Assembly: GCA_035623985.1 (NCBI GenBank)
Contig: DASPSJ010000014.1
Location: 1 to 64,000, forward strand
From: DAHUYF01 sp035623985
GTDB taxonomy: Bacteria; Pseudomonadota; Alphaproteobacteria; ATCC43930; CGMCC-115725
Direction: 5' to 3'
DNA length: 64,000 bases
The notes beneath the pieces were generated by a model that saw only the letters and a list, made by a program, of their open reading frames with translations, did not search any database and was not told the origin of the DNA. This document shows positions 54,775 through 63,920 of the stretch, one piece after another; the first letter of the stretch is position 1, and each line of letters starts with the position of its first letter. Made by a program: the position numbers and the translations under genes.

Positions 54775-55311
54775 ATGCGGCGGCTGATCTATCTCCTGCC
54801 GGTGGCGCTGTTCCTGGTGCTGGCGGGGTATTTCGCGCTGGCGCTGCGGCCGGGGCGCGATCCTTCGGTGCTGCCCTCGGCGATGATCGACCAGCCGGCG
54901 CCGGCCTTCGATCTCGGCGGGCTCGACGGCAAGGCCGGGCTGGCGCGCGGCACGCTTGAAGGCCAGGTCGCGCTGGTCAATTTCTTCGCCTCGTGGTGCG
55001 CGCCGTGCCGCGTCGAGCATCCGCTGCTGATGCGGCTCGCCCAAGACGAGCACGTGCCGCTCTACGGCATCGCCTGGAAGGACAAGCCGGCGGAAGCCGA
55101 GCGCTATCTCGACCAGCTCGGCGATCCCTATCGCCGCGTCGGCCTCGACGAGAGCGGCCGCACCGGCATCGATTTCGGCGTCTACGGCGTGCCGGAGACC
55201 TATCTCATCGACAAGGAGGGACATATCCGCTTCCGCTTTGTCGGGCCGCTCACCCCCGAGGCGCTGCAACGCGAGCTGCTGCCGCGCCTCAAGGCGCTAG
55301 GCGCGTCATGA
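54775..55311 (+). CDS. ccmG: Thiol:disulfide interchange protein CcmG/DsbE
   Basis: 178 residues, N-terminal membrane anchor (about 3-25) and a periplasmic thioredoxin fold. WCAPC (74-78) is the redox site, with the following acidic KDKPAEAERYL loop and cis-Pro YGVPETYLI as in CcmG. It reduces apocytochrome cysteines before heme attachment. A GTG 12 bp upstream is an alternative start. Its stop overlaps the ccmH ATG. Confidence 0.95.
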   Translation: MRRLIYLLPVALFLVLAGYFALALRPGRDPSVLPSAMIDQPAPAFDLGGLDGKAGLARGTLEGQVALVNFFASWCAPCRVEHPLLMRLAQDEHVPLYGIAWKDKPAEAERYLDQLGDPYRRVGLDESGRTGIDFGVYGVPETYLIDKEGHIRFRFVGPLTPEALQRELLPRLKALGAS

Positions 55312-55769
55312 AGGCGCTGGCGCTGGCGGCGCTTTTCCTGCTGGCGCTGGGCCTCCCGGCGCGCGCGGTCGAGCCGGGGGAGCGGCTGGCCGATCCCGCG
55401 CTCGAAGCGCGGGCGCGCGCCATTAGCGGCGAATTGCGCTGCCTCGTCTGCCAGAACGAATCGATCGACGACAGCGGCGCCGACCTCGCGCATGATCTGC
55501 GCGTGCTGCTGCGCGAGCGGCTGACGGCCGGCGACAGCGACCAGCAGGCGATCGCCTACATCACGGCGCGCTACGGCGAGTTCGTCTTGCTGAAGCCGCC
55601 GGTGGAGCCCGCCACCTACGCGCTGTGGTTCGGCCCGCCGGCGCTGGCGGCGCTGGTGGCGCTGGCCATCCTGCTGCGGCTGAAGCGCCGCGGCGCCGAA
55701 GCGCCGCCGGCGCCGCTCGACGAAGAGGAGCGCCGCCGCCTCGCGCGCCTCTTGAGAGAGGGCGGCTGA
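55308..55769 (+). CDS. ccmH: Cytochrome c biogenesis protein CcmH (CcmL/CycL)
   Basis: 153 residues with a signal peptide (about 1-20), the redox motif LRCLVCQNESIDDSGA (Cys45 and Cys48), and one membrane helix near 105-125 (ALWFGPPALAALVALAILL). Works with CcmG on apocytochrome thiols and with CcmF. It overlaps ccmG by 4 bp, and its stop shares one base with the ccmI ATG. Confidence 0.95.
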   Translation: MKALALAALFLLALGLPARAVEPGERLADPALEARARAISGELRCLVCQNESIDDSGADLAHDLRVLLRERLTAGDSDQQAIAYITARYGEFVLLKPPVEPATYALWFGPPALAALVALAILLRLKRRGAEAPPAPLDEEERRRLARLLREGG

Positions 55770-57133
55770 TGCTGCTGGCGGCGGCGCTGGCGGTCACGTG
55801 CCTGGCGGTCGTGGCGACGGTGGTGCTGCCGCTGATGAAGCCGCGGCTTCCGGGGCCGGAGCGCGCCGCCTTCGACCGCGCCGTCTATCGCGACCAGTTG
55901 CGCGCGCTCGAGCGCGACGCGAGCCGCGGGCTGATCGATGCCGGCGACGCGGCGGGCGCGCGGCTCGAGATCGAGCGCCGGCTGCTCGCCGCCGACGCGG
56001 CGGAGGACGAGGCGCCGGCGCAAGCCGACGGCAGCGCCGTGCTGGCGGTGAGCCTCGCGCTGGCGGTGCCGGCGGCGGCGGTGCTGATCTATCTCGCCCT
56101 GGGCGCGCCGGGAGTGCCGGACCAGCCTTACGCGGAGCGCGCGCAGGAACGGGCGCTCGCCGCCGCCGGCGGCGACGCGGCGGCGGAGAAGACCGCGGCC
56201 GCGCTGGAGCAGCGGCTCAAGGCCAATCCCGACAACGCCGAGGATTGGCTGCTGCTGGCGCGCAGCGAAGCCGCGCTGGGCCTTTGGCAGAAGAGCACCG
56301 AAGCCTATCGCCAGGCGCTGCGGCTGACGCAGGACCGGCCCGACATCGCAGCGGATTACGGCGAGACGCTGGCGATGGCGGCGGACGGCATCGTCACGCC
56401 CGAGGCGCGCGCGGCGTTCGGCGCGGCGCTTGCCGGCGATCCCGGCAACGTCGTCGCGCGCTTTTACCTGGCGCTGGGCGCGGCGCAGGAAGGCCACGGC
56501 GCCGCGGCGATCGCCGCCTGGCAAGCGCTCGCCGCCGAGCAGCCGGCGGACTCGCCGCTGCGCGCCGAGCTCAAGAGGCGCATCGAGGACGTGGCGCGCG
56601 AGGCCGGATTGGCGGCGCCGGCGCTCGCCGCGCCGGCGCCGGGACCGAGCGAGGCGCAGCAGGAAGCGGCGGCGCGCATGACCCCCGAGGCGCGCCAGCA
56701 GATGATCCGCGGCATGGTCGAGGGATTGGCCGTCCGGCTCGAGGCCGATCCCAGCGACGCCGAGGGCTGGCTGCGGCTCGGCCGCGCCTATGACGTGCTG
56801 GGCGAGCGCGACAAATCGGCCGCGGCCTATGAGCATGCGGCGAAGCTCCGGCCCGAGGACACGCGCATCCTGGTCGCCGAGGCGGAGGCGCTGCTGCCCG
56901 AGGGCAAGCCCGAGACGGCGCTGCCGGAGCAGGCGGTGAGTCTCTTGAAGCGCGCCGAGACGCTCGATCCGAAGCAGCCGGCGGCGCTGTGGTATCTCGG
57001 CCTCGCCGCGGCGCAACAGCGCCATTTCGCCGAGGCGAGCGGCTATTGGCAGCGGCTGCTGGCGGTGCTGCCGCCGGAGAGCGAGCAGCGCCAAGCCGTG
57101 GCCGAGGCGATCCAGGCGATCCAAGGCAAATGA
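55769..57133 (+). CDS. ccmI: Cytochrome c biogenesis TPR protein CcmI
   Basis: 454 residues. Two N-terminal membrane helices (about 2-22 and 92-113) flank a cytoplasmic loop with the family YRDQLRALERDASRGLID. The periplasmic part has TPR units near 150-270 and again near 330-450, which hold apocytochrome C-termini for the lyase. An Ala/Pro-rich linker (about 278-305) joins the two TPR blocks. Last gene of the ccm operon. Confidence 0.92.
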   Translation: MLLAAALAVTCLAVVATVVLPLMKPRLPGPERAAFDRAVYRDQLRALERDASRGLIDAGDAAGARLEIERRLLAADAAEDEAPAQADGSAVLAVSLALAVPAAAVLIYLALGAPGVPDQPYAERAQERALAAAGGDAAAEKTAAALEQRLKANPDNAEDWLLLARSEAALGLWQKSTEAYRQALRLTQDRPDIAADYGETLAMAADGIVTPEARAAFGAALAGDPGNVVARFYLALGAAQEGHGAAAIAAWQALAAEQPADSPLRAELKRRIEDVAREAGLAAPALAAPAPGPSEAQQEAAARMTPEARQQMIRGMVEGLAVRLEADPSDAEGWLRLGRAYDVLGERDKSAAAYEHAAKLRPEDTRILVAEAEALLPEGKPETALPEQAVSLLKRAETLDPKQPAALWYLGLAAAQQRHFAEASGYWQRLLAVLPPESEQRQAVAEAIQAIQGK

Positions 57134-57305
57134 CCCGGGGCCGGGCCGCCTTTTAATGGAAAATCAATAGGCGCGTCTCCAGTATGCGGGCGCGCGCCGG
57201 CAGCGGAACGCTCGCGGGCCGGGCCCGGGACGGCGGCGGCGAGCGCCCAGAGGCCGCGCACAGGCGGCCTCGCCGAACCTCCTTGCGGATCGCCCGGCGG
57301 AAGCC

Positions 57306-57896
57306 ATGAAAGTAACCTGCCCTTTACCAAGCATCGGCCGCCGCGAGACCAAGGCGCTTCCCAGCGCCGGCCCGAGCGCCGCGCGCTATGACTTCCGCGC
57401 CGACCCGGTGCTGGGCGCGGCGCTCGACTACTGGCGGCTGAAGCGCGGCGTGCGCGGCATGCCGCAGCGGCGCGACATCGAGCCGGCGGAGCTGCGCGAG
57501 GTGCTGGCGCATCTGCAGATCACCGAAGCGATCGACGGCGGCAGCCGCTTCCGCTATCGCCTGGTCGGCACCGCCATCGTCGACGCCTTCGGCGCCGAGT
57601 TCACCGGCAAATACGTCGACGAGCTGGTCTCGGGCGAGCGCGACTGCTTCGTCCATGCCTGCTACCGCGCCGTCTGCGCCTCGCGGCGGCCGGCCTTCGT
57701 GCGCAGCAAATACGTCAGCACGCGCAACGTCGACCTCATCGCCAACCGCGTGCTGCTGCCGCTGTCGGAGAACGGCGACGCGGTGAACCAGATCCTGGGC
57801 GCGCTCACCTTCGAGTTCACGCGCCCGTTGCGCGGCCGCGTCGGCCACGAGGCGCAGATCGATCTCAGCGCCAGCTACGTCGACCTGTTGGAGTAA
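57306..57896 (+). CDS. PAS-domain protein (PAS_5/DUF1488-type)
   Basis: 196 residues. The segment from about 38 (LDYWRLKRGVRGMPQRRDI then PAELREVLAHLQITEAIDGG) is the N-terminal part of the alphaproteobacterial PAS_5 family, followed by RFRYRLVGTAIVDAFGAEFTGK and a C-terminal beta sheet. No output domain. Such proteins are small stand-alone PAS sensors of unknown ligand. It lies 172 bp after ccmI and 5 bp before the TPR gene, so it belongs to another unit. Confidence 0.75.
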   Translation: MKVTCPLPSIGRRETKALPSAGPSAARYDFRADPVLGAALDYWRLKRGVRGMPQRRDIEPAELREVLAHLQITEAIDGGSRFRYRLVGTAIVDAFGAEFTGKYVDELVSGERDCFVHACYRAVCASRRPAFVRSKYVSTRNVDLIANRVLLPLSENGDAVNQILGALTFEFTRPLRGRVGHEAQIDLSASYVDLLE

Positions 57897-57901
57897 GCGC
57901 C

Positions 57902-58426
57902 ATGCCGTTGTCGTTGCAGGATCTGACCGAGGTCGGCACGCTGTGCGAGGCGGGGCGCCTGGCCGAGGCGCTCGGCCTCTGCGGCGAATTCATCACCGAT
58001 CATCCCGACCATCCGCACGGCTATCACCTGCGCGCGGTGGTGCGCGTGCTGATGGGCGAGGCAAGGCTGGCGCTCACCGACCGCGACAAGGTCGTCTCGC
58101 TCTGCCCGCGGCTTCCCGGCGCCTATATGGCGCGCGCCGAGGATCAGCTCCGGCTCGGCGATTTCGCCGCCGCCTCGGCCGATCTCGACCGCGCCGCGAA
58201 AGTCGATGACGGCCATTACTGGCCGATGATCCCGCTGCTGCGCGGCTATTGCCGCGCCCGCCTCGGCCGCTTCGCCGAGGCCGAGGCGGATTGCGCGCTG
58301 GTGCCGGAGGATTACCTGCTGCCGGGCTTCGGCGGCGCCGTGCCGGGAGAAGCGCGCGCACTCAGGGCGGAGATCGCGGCGCTGCGCGCGCAAGCGCGCG
58401 CCGCGGGCGCGCCCGCCGAATCATAG
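57902..58426 (+). CDS. TPR-containing protein
   Basis: 174 residues, ATG 5 bp after the PAS gene, so probably cotranscribed. It contains about three TPR-like helix pairs (EAGRLAEALGLCGEFITDHP, then LRAVVRVLMGEARLALTDRD, then AEDQLRLGDFAAASADLDRA). Likely a cytoplasmic scaffold; partner unknown. Confidence 0.7.
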   Translation: MPLSLQDLTEVGTLCEAGRLAEALGLCGEFITDHPDHPHGYHLRAVVRVLMGEARLALTDRDKVVSLCPRLPGAYMARAEDQLRLGDFAAASADLDRAAKVDDGHYWPMIPLLRGYCRARLGRFAEAEADCALVPEDYLLPGFGGAVPGEARALRAEIAALRAQARAAGAPAES

Positions 58427-58596
58427 CCGGAGCCGAAACGGCGAAAGGCGAAAAAAGCGCGGGCGCAATGGCGAACGCCCTGCCGATGCTCGCGCGGACA
58501 GGGCGTTGCCCAGGCCGGCCATGCTTTCGCACCGCCGGCCCGGAGAGCAAGGCTGCCAGCGCCGGGCGGGCGGAACATTGATCTGAATCAGGACGC

Positions 58597-60291
58597 TCAA
58601 CCGCCGGGCGAGGTCGCCGGGGCGAGCTTTGCCATCTCCTCGGCGAGGAGCTCCTTCTTGGAGAGCTTGCCGACCGGCGTCTTGGGCAGGCTGTCGCGGA
58701 ACTCGATGGCGGCCGGCATCTCGTATTTGGCGAGCTTGTCGGCGAGGAAGGATTTGAGCTCGTCGAGGCCGAACGCCGCCGCGCCGGGCTTCAACGCGAT
58801 GAAAGCCTTGGCGGACTGGCCGCGATAGGCGTCGGGAATGCCGATCACCGTCACCTCGGCCACCGCCGGGTGCTCGTAGATCGCCTCCTCGATGTTGCGC
58901 GGAAAGACGTTGTAGCCGCCGGAGAGGATCATGTCCTTCTTGCGGTCGACCAGGGTGACGTAGCCCTCGGCGTCGATGAAGCCGATGTCGCCGGTGTGGA
59001 AGCGGCCGCCGCGGAAGGCCTCGGCGGTCGCCTCGGGCCGCTTCCAATAGCCCTTCATCACCGACGGGCCGCGAATGCAGAGCTCGCCCTTCTCGCCCGT
59101 CGCCAGCACGGTCATGCCGGTGTCGAGATCGACCACCTCGACGATGGTTCGCGGCGTCGGCAGGCCCACCGTGCCCGGGCGCGGGCCGGGCTCCGTCGGC
59201 TGCATCGTGCCCAGGGGCGCGGTCTCGGTGAGGCCGTAGCCTTCCGACGGCGCGAGGCCGGTGAGCGCCTTGAAGCGGCCGATCACCTCCACCGGCAGCG
59301 GCGCGCCGCCCGAAGCGCAGAACCTGAGCGAGGAGAGATCGGTCTCGCCGATGCGCGGATGGTTCACCAGCGCCGTGTACATCGTCGGAACGCCGGCGAA
59401 AATGGTGACCCGCTTGCGCGCGATGTCCTGCAGCACGCGGTCGGCCTCGAAACGGATATGCATCACCAGCTCGGTGCCGATGGCCATCGACAGCAGCAGG
59501 ATGAGGGAGAGGCCGAAAATGTGGAACAGCGGCAGCACCGCCAGCACCCTGTCGCCGCCCTCGGCGGCGGTGCTGCCGACCCAGCGGTTCCGGGCATTGA
59601 CCACGGCGCAGAAATTGGCGTGCGTCAGCATCGCGCCCTTGGGATCGCCGGTGGTGCCGCCGGTATATTGCAGCACCGCCACCTCTTCCTCGAGCGGGCC
59701 GTGAGGATGACGCCGGAAGGCGCCGTCATTGGCGATCAGCGCGGCGAAGTCGAGCTCCTGGCCCGGCCCCGCGACGCGCTCGGCGCCGGGGCCGAAAGCG
59801 GCGCGCACCACCGGCAGCGGCAGGAAATCCTCGATCGCGCACACCACCACCGCCCTGAGCCGCGCCGCGCCCTTGAGCGCCGCAATCTGCGGATAGAGCA
59901 CCGGCAAGCCCAAGGTCACCATGATCTCGGTGTCGCTGTCGACGAGCTGGTATTTGAGCTCGCGCGGCGCCGCCAGCGGGCTGAAATTGACGACGCGGCC
60001 GCCAGCCATCAGCACGGCGAAGAAGCAGACGGCGTAATGCGGCGTGTTCGGCAGGTGCAGGCCGACATTGACGCCGGGACCGACGCCCAGCGCCTGGAGG
60101 CCCTTGGCGGCGCGCGCGGCGAGATCGAACAGCTCGCGATAGCCGAGCTTGCGGTCGTAGAAATCGATCGAGATCTTGTCGGGCCATTGCTGCGCGGCGG
60201 TTTCGAGCAGGCTCTCGACCGGCACCGGCGCGGGAAAGGGCTCGCCCCAGCTAATGCCGGGCGGATAAGATTTCTCCCAGAGATGCGCCAT
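58597..60291 (-). CDS. Long-chain fatty acid-CoA ligase (FadD-like)
   Basis: 564 residues of the ANL superfamily. LQYTGGTTGDPKGAM (about 210-224) is the ATP loop, SEGYGLTETAP the second, and FHTGDIGFIDAEGYVTLVDRKKDMI the hinge with the ribose-binding Asp. The C-terminal lysine is in LPKTPVGKLSKKEL. Activates fatty acids with CoA via an acyl-adenylate. It is monocistronic, with a 153-bp gap to the hydrolase gene upstream. A different clade from the 666-residue synthetase at 37.9 kb. Confidence 0.9.
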   Translation of the reverse strand: MAHLWEKSYPPGISWGEPFPAPVPVESLLETAAQQWPDKISIDFYDRKLGYRELFDLAARAAKGLQALGVGPGVNVGLHLPNTPHYAVCFFAVLMAGGRVVNFSPLAAPRELKYQLVDSDTEIMVTLGLPVLYPQIAALKGAARLRAVVVCAIEDFLPLPVVRAAFGPGAERVAGPGQELDFAALIANDGAFRRHPHGPLEEEVAVLQYTGGTTGDPKGAMLTHANFCAVVNARNRWVGSTAAEGGDRVLAVLPLFHIFGLSLILLLSMAIGTELVMHIRFEADRVLQDIARKRVTIFAGVPTMYTALVNHPRIGETDLSSLRFCASGGAPLPVEVIGRFKALTGLAPSEGYGLTETAPLGTMQPTEPGPRPGTVGLPTPRTIVEVVDLDTGMTVLATGEKGELCIRGPSVMKGYWKRPEATAEAFRGGRFHTGDIGFIDAEGYVTLVDRKKDMILSGGYNVFPRNIEEAIYEHPAVAEVTVIGIPDAYRGQSAKAFIALKPGAAAFGLDELKSFLADKLAKYEMPAAIEFRDSLPKTPVGKLSKKELLAEEMAKLAPATSPGG

Positions 60292-60444
60292 CGTCCTCCT
60301 CCCGGCGCCGCGCCACCGGCTAGGGGCGGCAGCCTATTTTCTCCACCATAAGCGAGGAGCGCCGCCGAGGCCAGCCCCTCAAGGGACTTCGTGCACACGC
60401 CGCTGCGCGACGCTCTCGCCCGCCAGCGCCGAGCGGCTTCCTGA

Positions 60445-61458
60445 TCACACGTCGAGGCGCGGCGGCATGTCGAGAAAGCCGTGCACGGCGTGCCAGAGCT
60501 GGGCGCGGTTGATGCCGAGGGCGACGGCGTGGGCGGCGCCGGCGAGAATGACGAACTGACGGTCGGGATTGGGCAGCCTGGCGAAGAAGGCGAGCAAATC
60601 CTGCACCGTGGCGATGCCGTCATACTCGCCGCGCACGATCAGCACCGGCGAGAGCACCTTGGCCGGATCGACCAGCGGCAAATTGGCGGTCATGTCGAGA
60701 TAGGTGCCGGTCGGGATGGTGTCGCCGAATTCGAGCTCGACATCGGCGAGCGCCTCGGCCACGCGCGGATCGGACGTGCCGGGCTTGTCGCGGGTGAAGA
60801 TGCCGGCGATCATCTCGCGGTCGCGCTTGCGCCGGTTGTGGGTGCGATAATACTCGACCTGCTCCGCGCGCCTGGCCAAGGTCGGCGAACCCTCGCCGGT
60901 CCAGACGAAAGCCTCGAGCACGAGCCGGTCGACGCGGTCGGGCCGCGCCATGGCGAAGGCGCCGGCGCGCAGCGCGCCCGAGGATTCGCCGAAGAAATGG
61001 AATTTGGCGAGGCCGGTCTCGCGCGCCACCAGCGCGGTTCCGGCTTCCAGATCGGCGACGCCGCTCTTGATGTCGGAATTGCCGGACGTCGCGGTCGAGC
61101 GGCCATAGCCCTCGTGATCCATCGTCCAGACGTCGTAGCCGTAGCGCGCGAAGACGTTCATCAGCGAATACTCGCCGGCGCCGGGCACGGCGAGGTCGAA
61201 AGAGGAGCGGCTGGAGATCGAGGAGCCATGCACGAGAAACAGCACCGGCAGCGTCTTCTCGCCGGGCTGCGGCGGGCGGGCGCGCTTGCGATAGAGGGCG
61301 AGCGAGACCTCGCCCTTTTTGGCCCAATACGCGCCGCTCCAGATCGCGTCCGGCGCCCGGTCGGCCGCCGCCGCCGGCGCGGCGCCTTCCGCCAGCACCG
61401 CGCCCAGCCCCGCCGCCAGCACGGCGCGCCGCGTCGGTCCTCGCTCCTCGCCCGTCAT
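60445..61458 (-). CDS. Tat-exported alpha/beta hydrolase
   Basis: 337 residues from the ATG at 61458 with GGAG seven bases upstream. The N-terminus has a twin-arginine signal (TRRAVLAAGLGAVLAEGAAP). The alpha/beta-hydrolase core has FLVHGSSISS (75-84, oxyanion), nucleophile Ser159 in FFGESSGALRAG, the acid in IVRGEYDGIA and a catalytic His in GAAHAVALGI. Likely a periplasmic esterase or lactonase; substrate unknown. An N-terminally longer reading exists but lacks a better start. Confidence 0.8.
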   Translation of the reverse strand: MTGEERGPTRRAVLAAGLGAVLAEGAAPAAAADRAPDAIWSGAYWAKKGEVSLALYRKRARPPQPGEKTLPVLFLVHGSSISSRSSFDLAVPGAGEYSLMNVFARYGYDVWTMDHEGYGRSTATSGNSDIKSGVADLEAGTALVARETGLAKFHFFGESSGALRAGAFAMARPDRVDRLVLEAFVWTGEGSPTLARRAEQVEYYRTHNRRKRDREMIAGIFTRDKPGTSDPRVAEALADVELEFGDTIPTGTYLDMTANLPLVDPAKVLSPVLIVRGEYDGIATVQDLLAFFARLPNPDRQFVILAGAAHAVALGINRAQLWHAVHGFLDMPPRLDV

Positions 61459-61507
61459 TGGCCCGCTCCCCGTCTTCCCGCCGCCCGATGGCCGCGCAGC
61501 GGCGCGA

Positions 61508-62059
61508 TCAGAAACGGGCGCGGCTGCGCGCCTCGCGTTCCAGCACGGCGCCGAGATCGCTCCAGCCATAGCCCACCGCGTCGACCGCCCGGCCGCCGAT
61601 CGGGATCGGCCGCTCCAGCGTCAGCTTGCCGCCGAGACGCTCGTAGAAGAAGCGCGCGGGATTGGCGCGCACCACCCAGACCAGCGCCGAGCGGTGGCCG
61701 CCGTCGCGCAGGCGCGCGAACAACGCCAGCAGCAATTGCCGGCCGAGCCCGCCGCCTTGCGCGTCGGGCTGGACGTAAAGCGTGTAGACCTCGCCGGCGA
61801 AGGCGAAGGCGGGATCGCGCTGCGGGCCGCAATTGCCGAAGCCCACGAGACGCCCGCCGGCACCGCCGGCCTCGGCGACATAGACATCGTCCGGCCGGTG
61901 GCGCAGGAAGCTCGCCCAGGACATCGCCTGGCGCTGCTCCGACATGCCGAGGAGCACGCGGTCGGGGAGCATTCCGGCATAAGTGGCGCGCCAGGTCTCG
62001 ACCTCGATCCGGCCGATCGCCCGCGCATCCGTCAGCCTTGCCTGCCTGATGACGCTCAC
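61508..62059 (-). CDS. GNAT family N-acetyltransferase
   Basis: 183 residues, GTG start with AGGAGG five bases upstream. The acetyl-CoA loop is QPDAQGGGLGRQLLLALF (about 98-115). WVVRANPARFFYERLGGKL near 130-148 is the usual late GNAT motif. Substrate unknown. It lies 49 bp upstream of the hydrolase gene on the same strand. Confidence 0.85.
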   Translation of the reverse strand: MSVIRQARLTDARAIGRIEVETWRATYAGMLPDRVLLGMSEQRQAMSWASFLRHRPDDVYVAEAGGAGGRLVGFGNCGPQRDPAFAFAGEVYTLYVQPDAQGGGLGRQLLLALFARLRDGGHRSALVWVVRANPARFFYERLGGKLTLERPIPIGGRAVDAVGYGWSDLGAVLEREARSRARF

Positions 62060-62111
62060 CGCCACCTCCTCCGCGGCGCCATCATAGTACGAAGCCGGCA
62101 AAGTTTCGATG

Positions 62112-62483
62112 CTAGCGCGCCGGCACCATCTGCCATGGCGCCGGGCAGCTTGCGACATAAGGATAATAGGTCTGCGCCGGCGGGCAGAAATACCAGGCGG
62201 GCGCGCCCGGGACGGCGTAAGGCGGCACGAAGGGATCGGGATAGGGATAGATCGTGCGGGGGTAGTAGTACCAGTCCGGCCCGACGATCCACCACCAGCC
62301 GAACCTGCCGCCATGCCAGGAATGGATCCAATGGCCGCCGCGCCAGCGGCCGACATCGCGCTCGTTGAAGCGATGAATGTCGCGGTCGTGCCAGCCCCCG
62401 TCGTGACGCTGGGCCAGCGCCGGCGACGCCGCGCCAAGCGCCAGCGCCGCCGCGACCGCCAGGGCGATTCTCCGGCAAACCAT
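62112..62483 (-). CDS. Exported Trp/Tyr/His-rich small protein
   Basis: 123 residues, signal peptide (ALAVAAALALGAASPALAQ) then a mature part rich in Trp, His, Tyr and Pro (WHDRDIHRFNERDVGRWRGG, FGWWWIVGPDWYYYP). Two C-terminal Cys (YFCPPAQ, ASCPAPW) may form a disulfide. This layout matches small alphaproteobacterial envelope proteins of unknown function. It overlaps no gene and is 2 bp from the lipoprotein gene, so the pair is probably one unit. Confidence 0.65.
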   Translation of the reverse strand: MVCRRIALAVAAALALGAASPALAQRHDGGWHDRDIHRFNERDVGRWRGGHWIHSWHGGRFGWWWIVGPDWYYYPRTIYPYPDPFVPPYAVPGAPAWYFCPPAQTYYPYVASCPAPWQMVPAR

Positions 62484-62485
62484 GG

Positions 62486-62674
62486 TTACCTCCACCGTCC
62501 CCAGCCGCAGCCCCAGCAACCGCCGACGCCGATCCCGATCGGCGGCCCGTAGTAATATCCCGGCGCGTAGCCGTAGGCGTAGCCCGGGGGCGGCGGGGCG
62601 GCGGGAGCGACGACGCAGCCGCAGAGCCCTGCCAGCATCAGCGCCGCCACGCCGGCGCGAAGAAGTCCGCTCAT
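62486..62674 (-). CDS. Small Gly/Tyr/Pro-rich lipoprotein
   Basis: 62 residues. The N-terminus MSGLLRAGVAALMLAGLCGC is a lipoprotein signal (lipobox LCGC, Cys20). The mature part is low-complexity (PPPPGYAYGYAPGYYYGPP then GVGGCWGCGWG). No enzymatic motif. It is 2 bp upstream of the Trp-rich exported protein gene, suggesting a joint envelope role. Confidence 0.6.
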   Translation of the reverse strand: MSGLLRAGVAALMLAGLCGCVVAPAAPPPPGYAYGYAPGYYYGPPIGIGVGGCWGCGWGRWR

Positions 62675-62814
62675 CCTGCACCTCCCGACCTCGTCATCGA
62701 GGTAGCAAGGGATGGTAAGGCCGCAGCGAGGCCCTCATCCCCGAAGATGAACGATCTGTAATCTCGGAAGTTGCACGCCGGACGGGTTCGCCGGCACACC
62801 CGGCAAGTGTGCGG

Positions 62815-63792
62815 TCAGCGCAGGGTCAGCACCACCTTGCCGGTGGATTTCCGCGTCTTGATCAGCGCCAACGCCGCCGCCGCCTCGGCAAGCGGCAGGC
62901 GATGGGAGATGTGCGGCTTGAGCTTGCCCTCGGCGAACCAGCGGAAGAGCTGCTCATAGGATTGCGCCATGAGCTCCGGCTTGTGCAGGCGATAGGAGCC
63001 CCAGAAAAAGCCGATGATGTCGATGTTCTTGACCAGCACGAGATTGGCCGGGATCTGCGAAACGCGGCCGCCGGCGAAGCCGATGACGATGAGCCGGCCT
63101 TCCCAGGCGACGGAGCGCAGGCTCTGATCGAAGGCATCGCCGCCGACGGGATCGTAGACGACGTCGACGCCGCGCCCGCCGGTGATGGCTTTGACGCGCT
63201 CGCGCAAATCCTCGCGCGTGTAGTCGATGAGGTGATCGGCGCCGGCGCGTTGGGCAACGGCGAGCTTCTCGGCGCCGCCGGCGGCGGCGATGACGTTGGC
63301 GCCCATCGCCTTGGCGACCTCCACCGCGGTGAGCCCGACGCCGCCCGAGGCGCCCAGCACCAGCACGCGCTCGCCGGGCTTGAGCCGGGCGCGCCAATCG
63401 AAGGCGCCGTGCGAGGTGCTGTAGGCGACGGGAAAGCCGGCGGCGGTGGCGAAATCCATGGCGTCGGGAATGCGATGCACGATCGCCGCCTCGGCCACCA
63501 CCTCCTCCGCGTAACCGCCGCGCCCCACCGCGGCGAGCACGCGGTCGCCGGGCTTGAGCCGGCTGACGCCGGCGCCCACCGCGCGCACCACGCCGGCGAC
63601 TTCCATGCCGGGAATGAAGGGCAGCGGCGGGCGGTCCTGATACTGGCCGGCGATCAGCAGAATGTCGGCGAAATTGACGCCGGCGGCGTGGACCTCGAGG
63701 CGCACCGCACCGTCGGCGAGCGGCGGCGGCGGCACGTCCGCCACCGCCAGCTTCTCCGGCCCGCCCAGCTCCGTGCACAACACCGCGCGCAT
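62815..63792 (-). CDS. NADPH:quinone oxidoreductase (zeta-crystallin-like MDR)
   Basis: 325 residues of the zinc-free medium-chain dehydrogenase family. Markers are AAGVNFADILLIAGQYQ (37-53) and PGMEVAGVVRAVG (65-77). The Rossmann motif is VLVLGASGGVGLTAVEVAKA (144-163), and IDYTREDLRERVKAITGGRG follows. It reduces quinones or enones with NADPH. Monocistronic; divergent from the partial gene at 63,921. Confidence 0.9.
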   Translation of the reverse strand: MRAVLCTELGGPEKLAVADVPPPPLADGAVRLEVHAAGVNFADILLIAGQYQDRPPLPFIPGMEVAGVVRAVGAGVSRLKPGDRVLAAVGRGGYAEEVVAEAAIVHRIPDAMDFATAAGFPVAYSTSHGAFDWRARLKPGERVLVLGASGGVGLTAVEVAKAMGANVIAAAGGAEKLAVAQRAGADHLIDYTREDLRERVKAITGGRGVDVVYDPVGGDAFDQSLRSVAWEGRLIVIGFAGGRVSQIPANLVLVKNIDIIGFFWGSYRLHKPELMAQSYEQLFRWFAEGKLKPHISHRLPLAEAAAALALIKTRKSTGKVVLTLR

Positions 63793-63920
63793 GGTTCGTC
63801 CTCCGTTGGAAGCCGTCAGTTGTCAGTTGCCGGTCGTCCGTTGTCAATCGGCGAGCCGGCGACCGGCGGAACCGACGACGGGCAACTTGCGCTTGGCGCC
63901 GCTTTGGCTATGGTTGCGCC

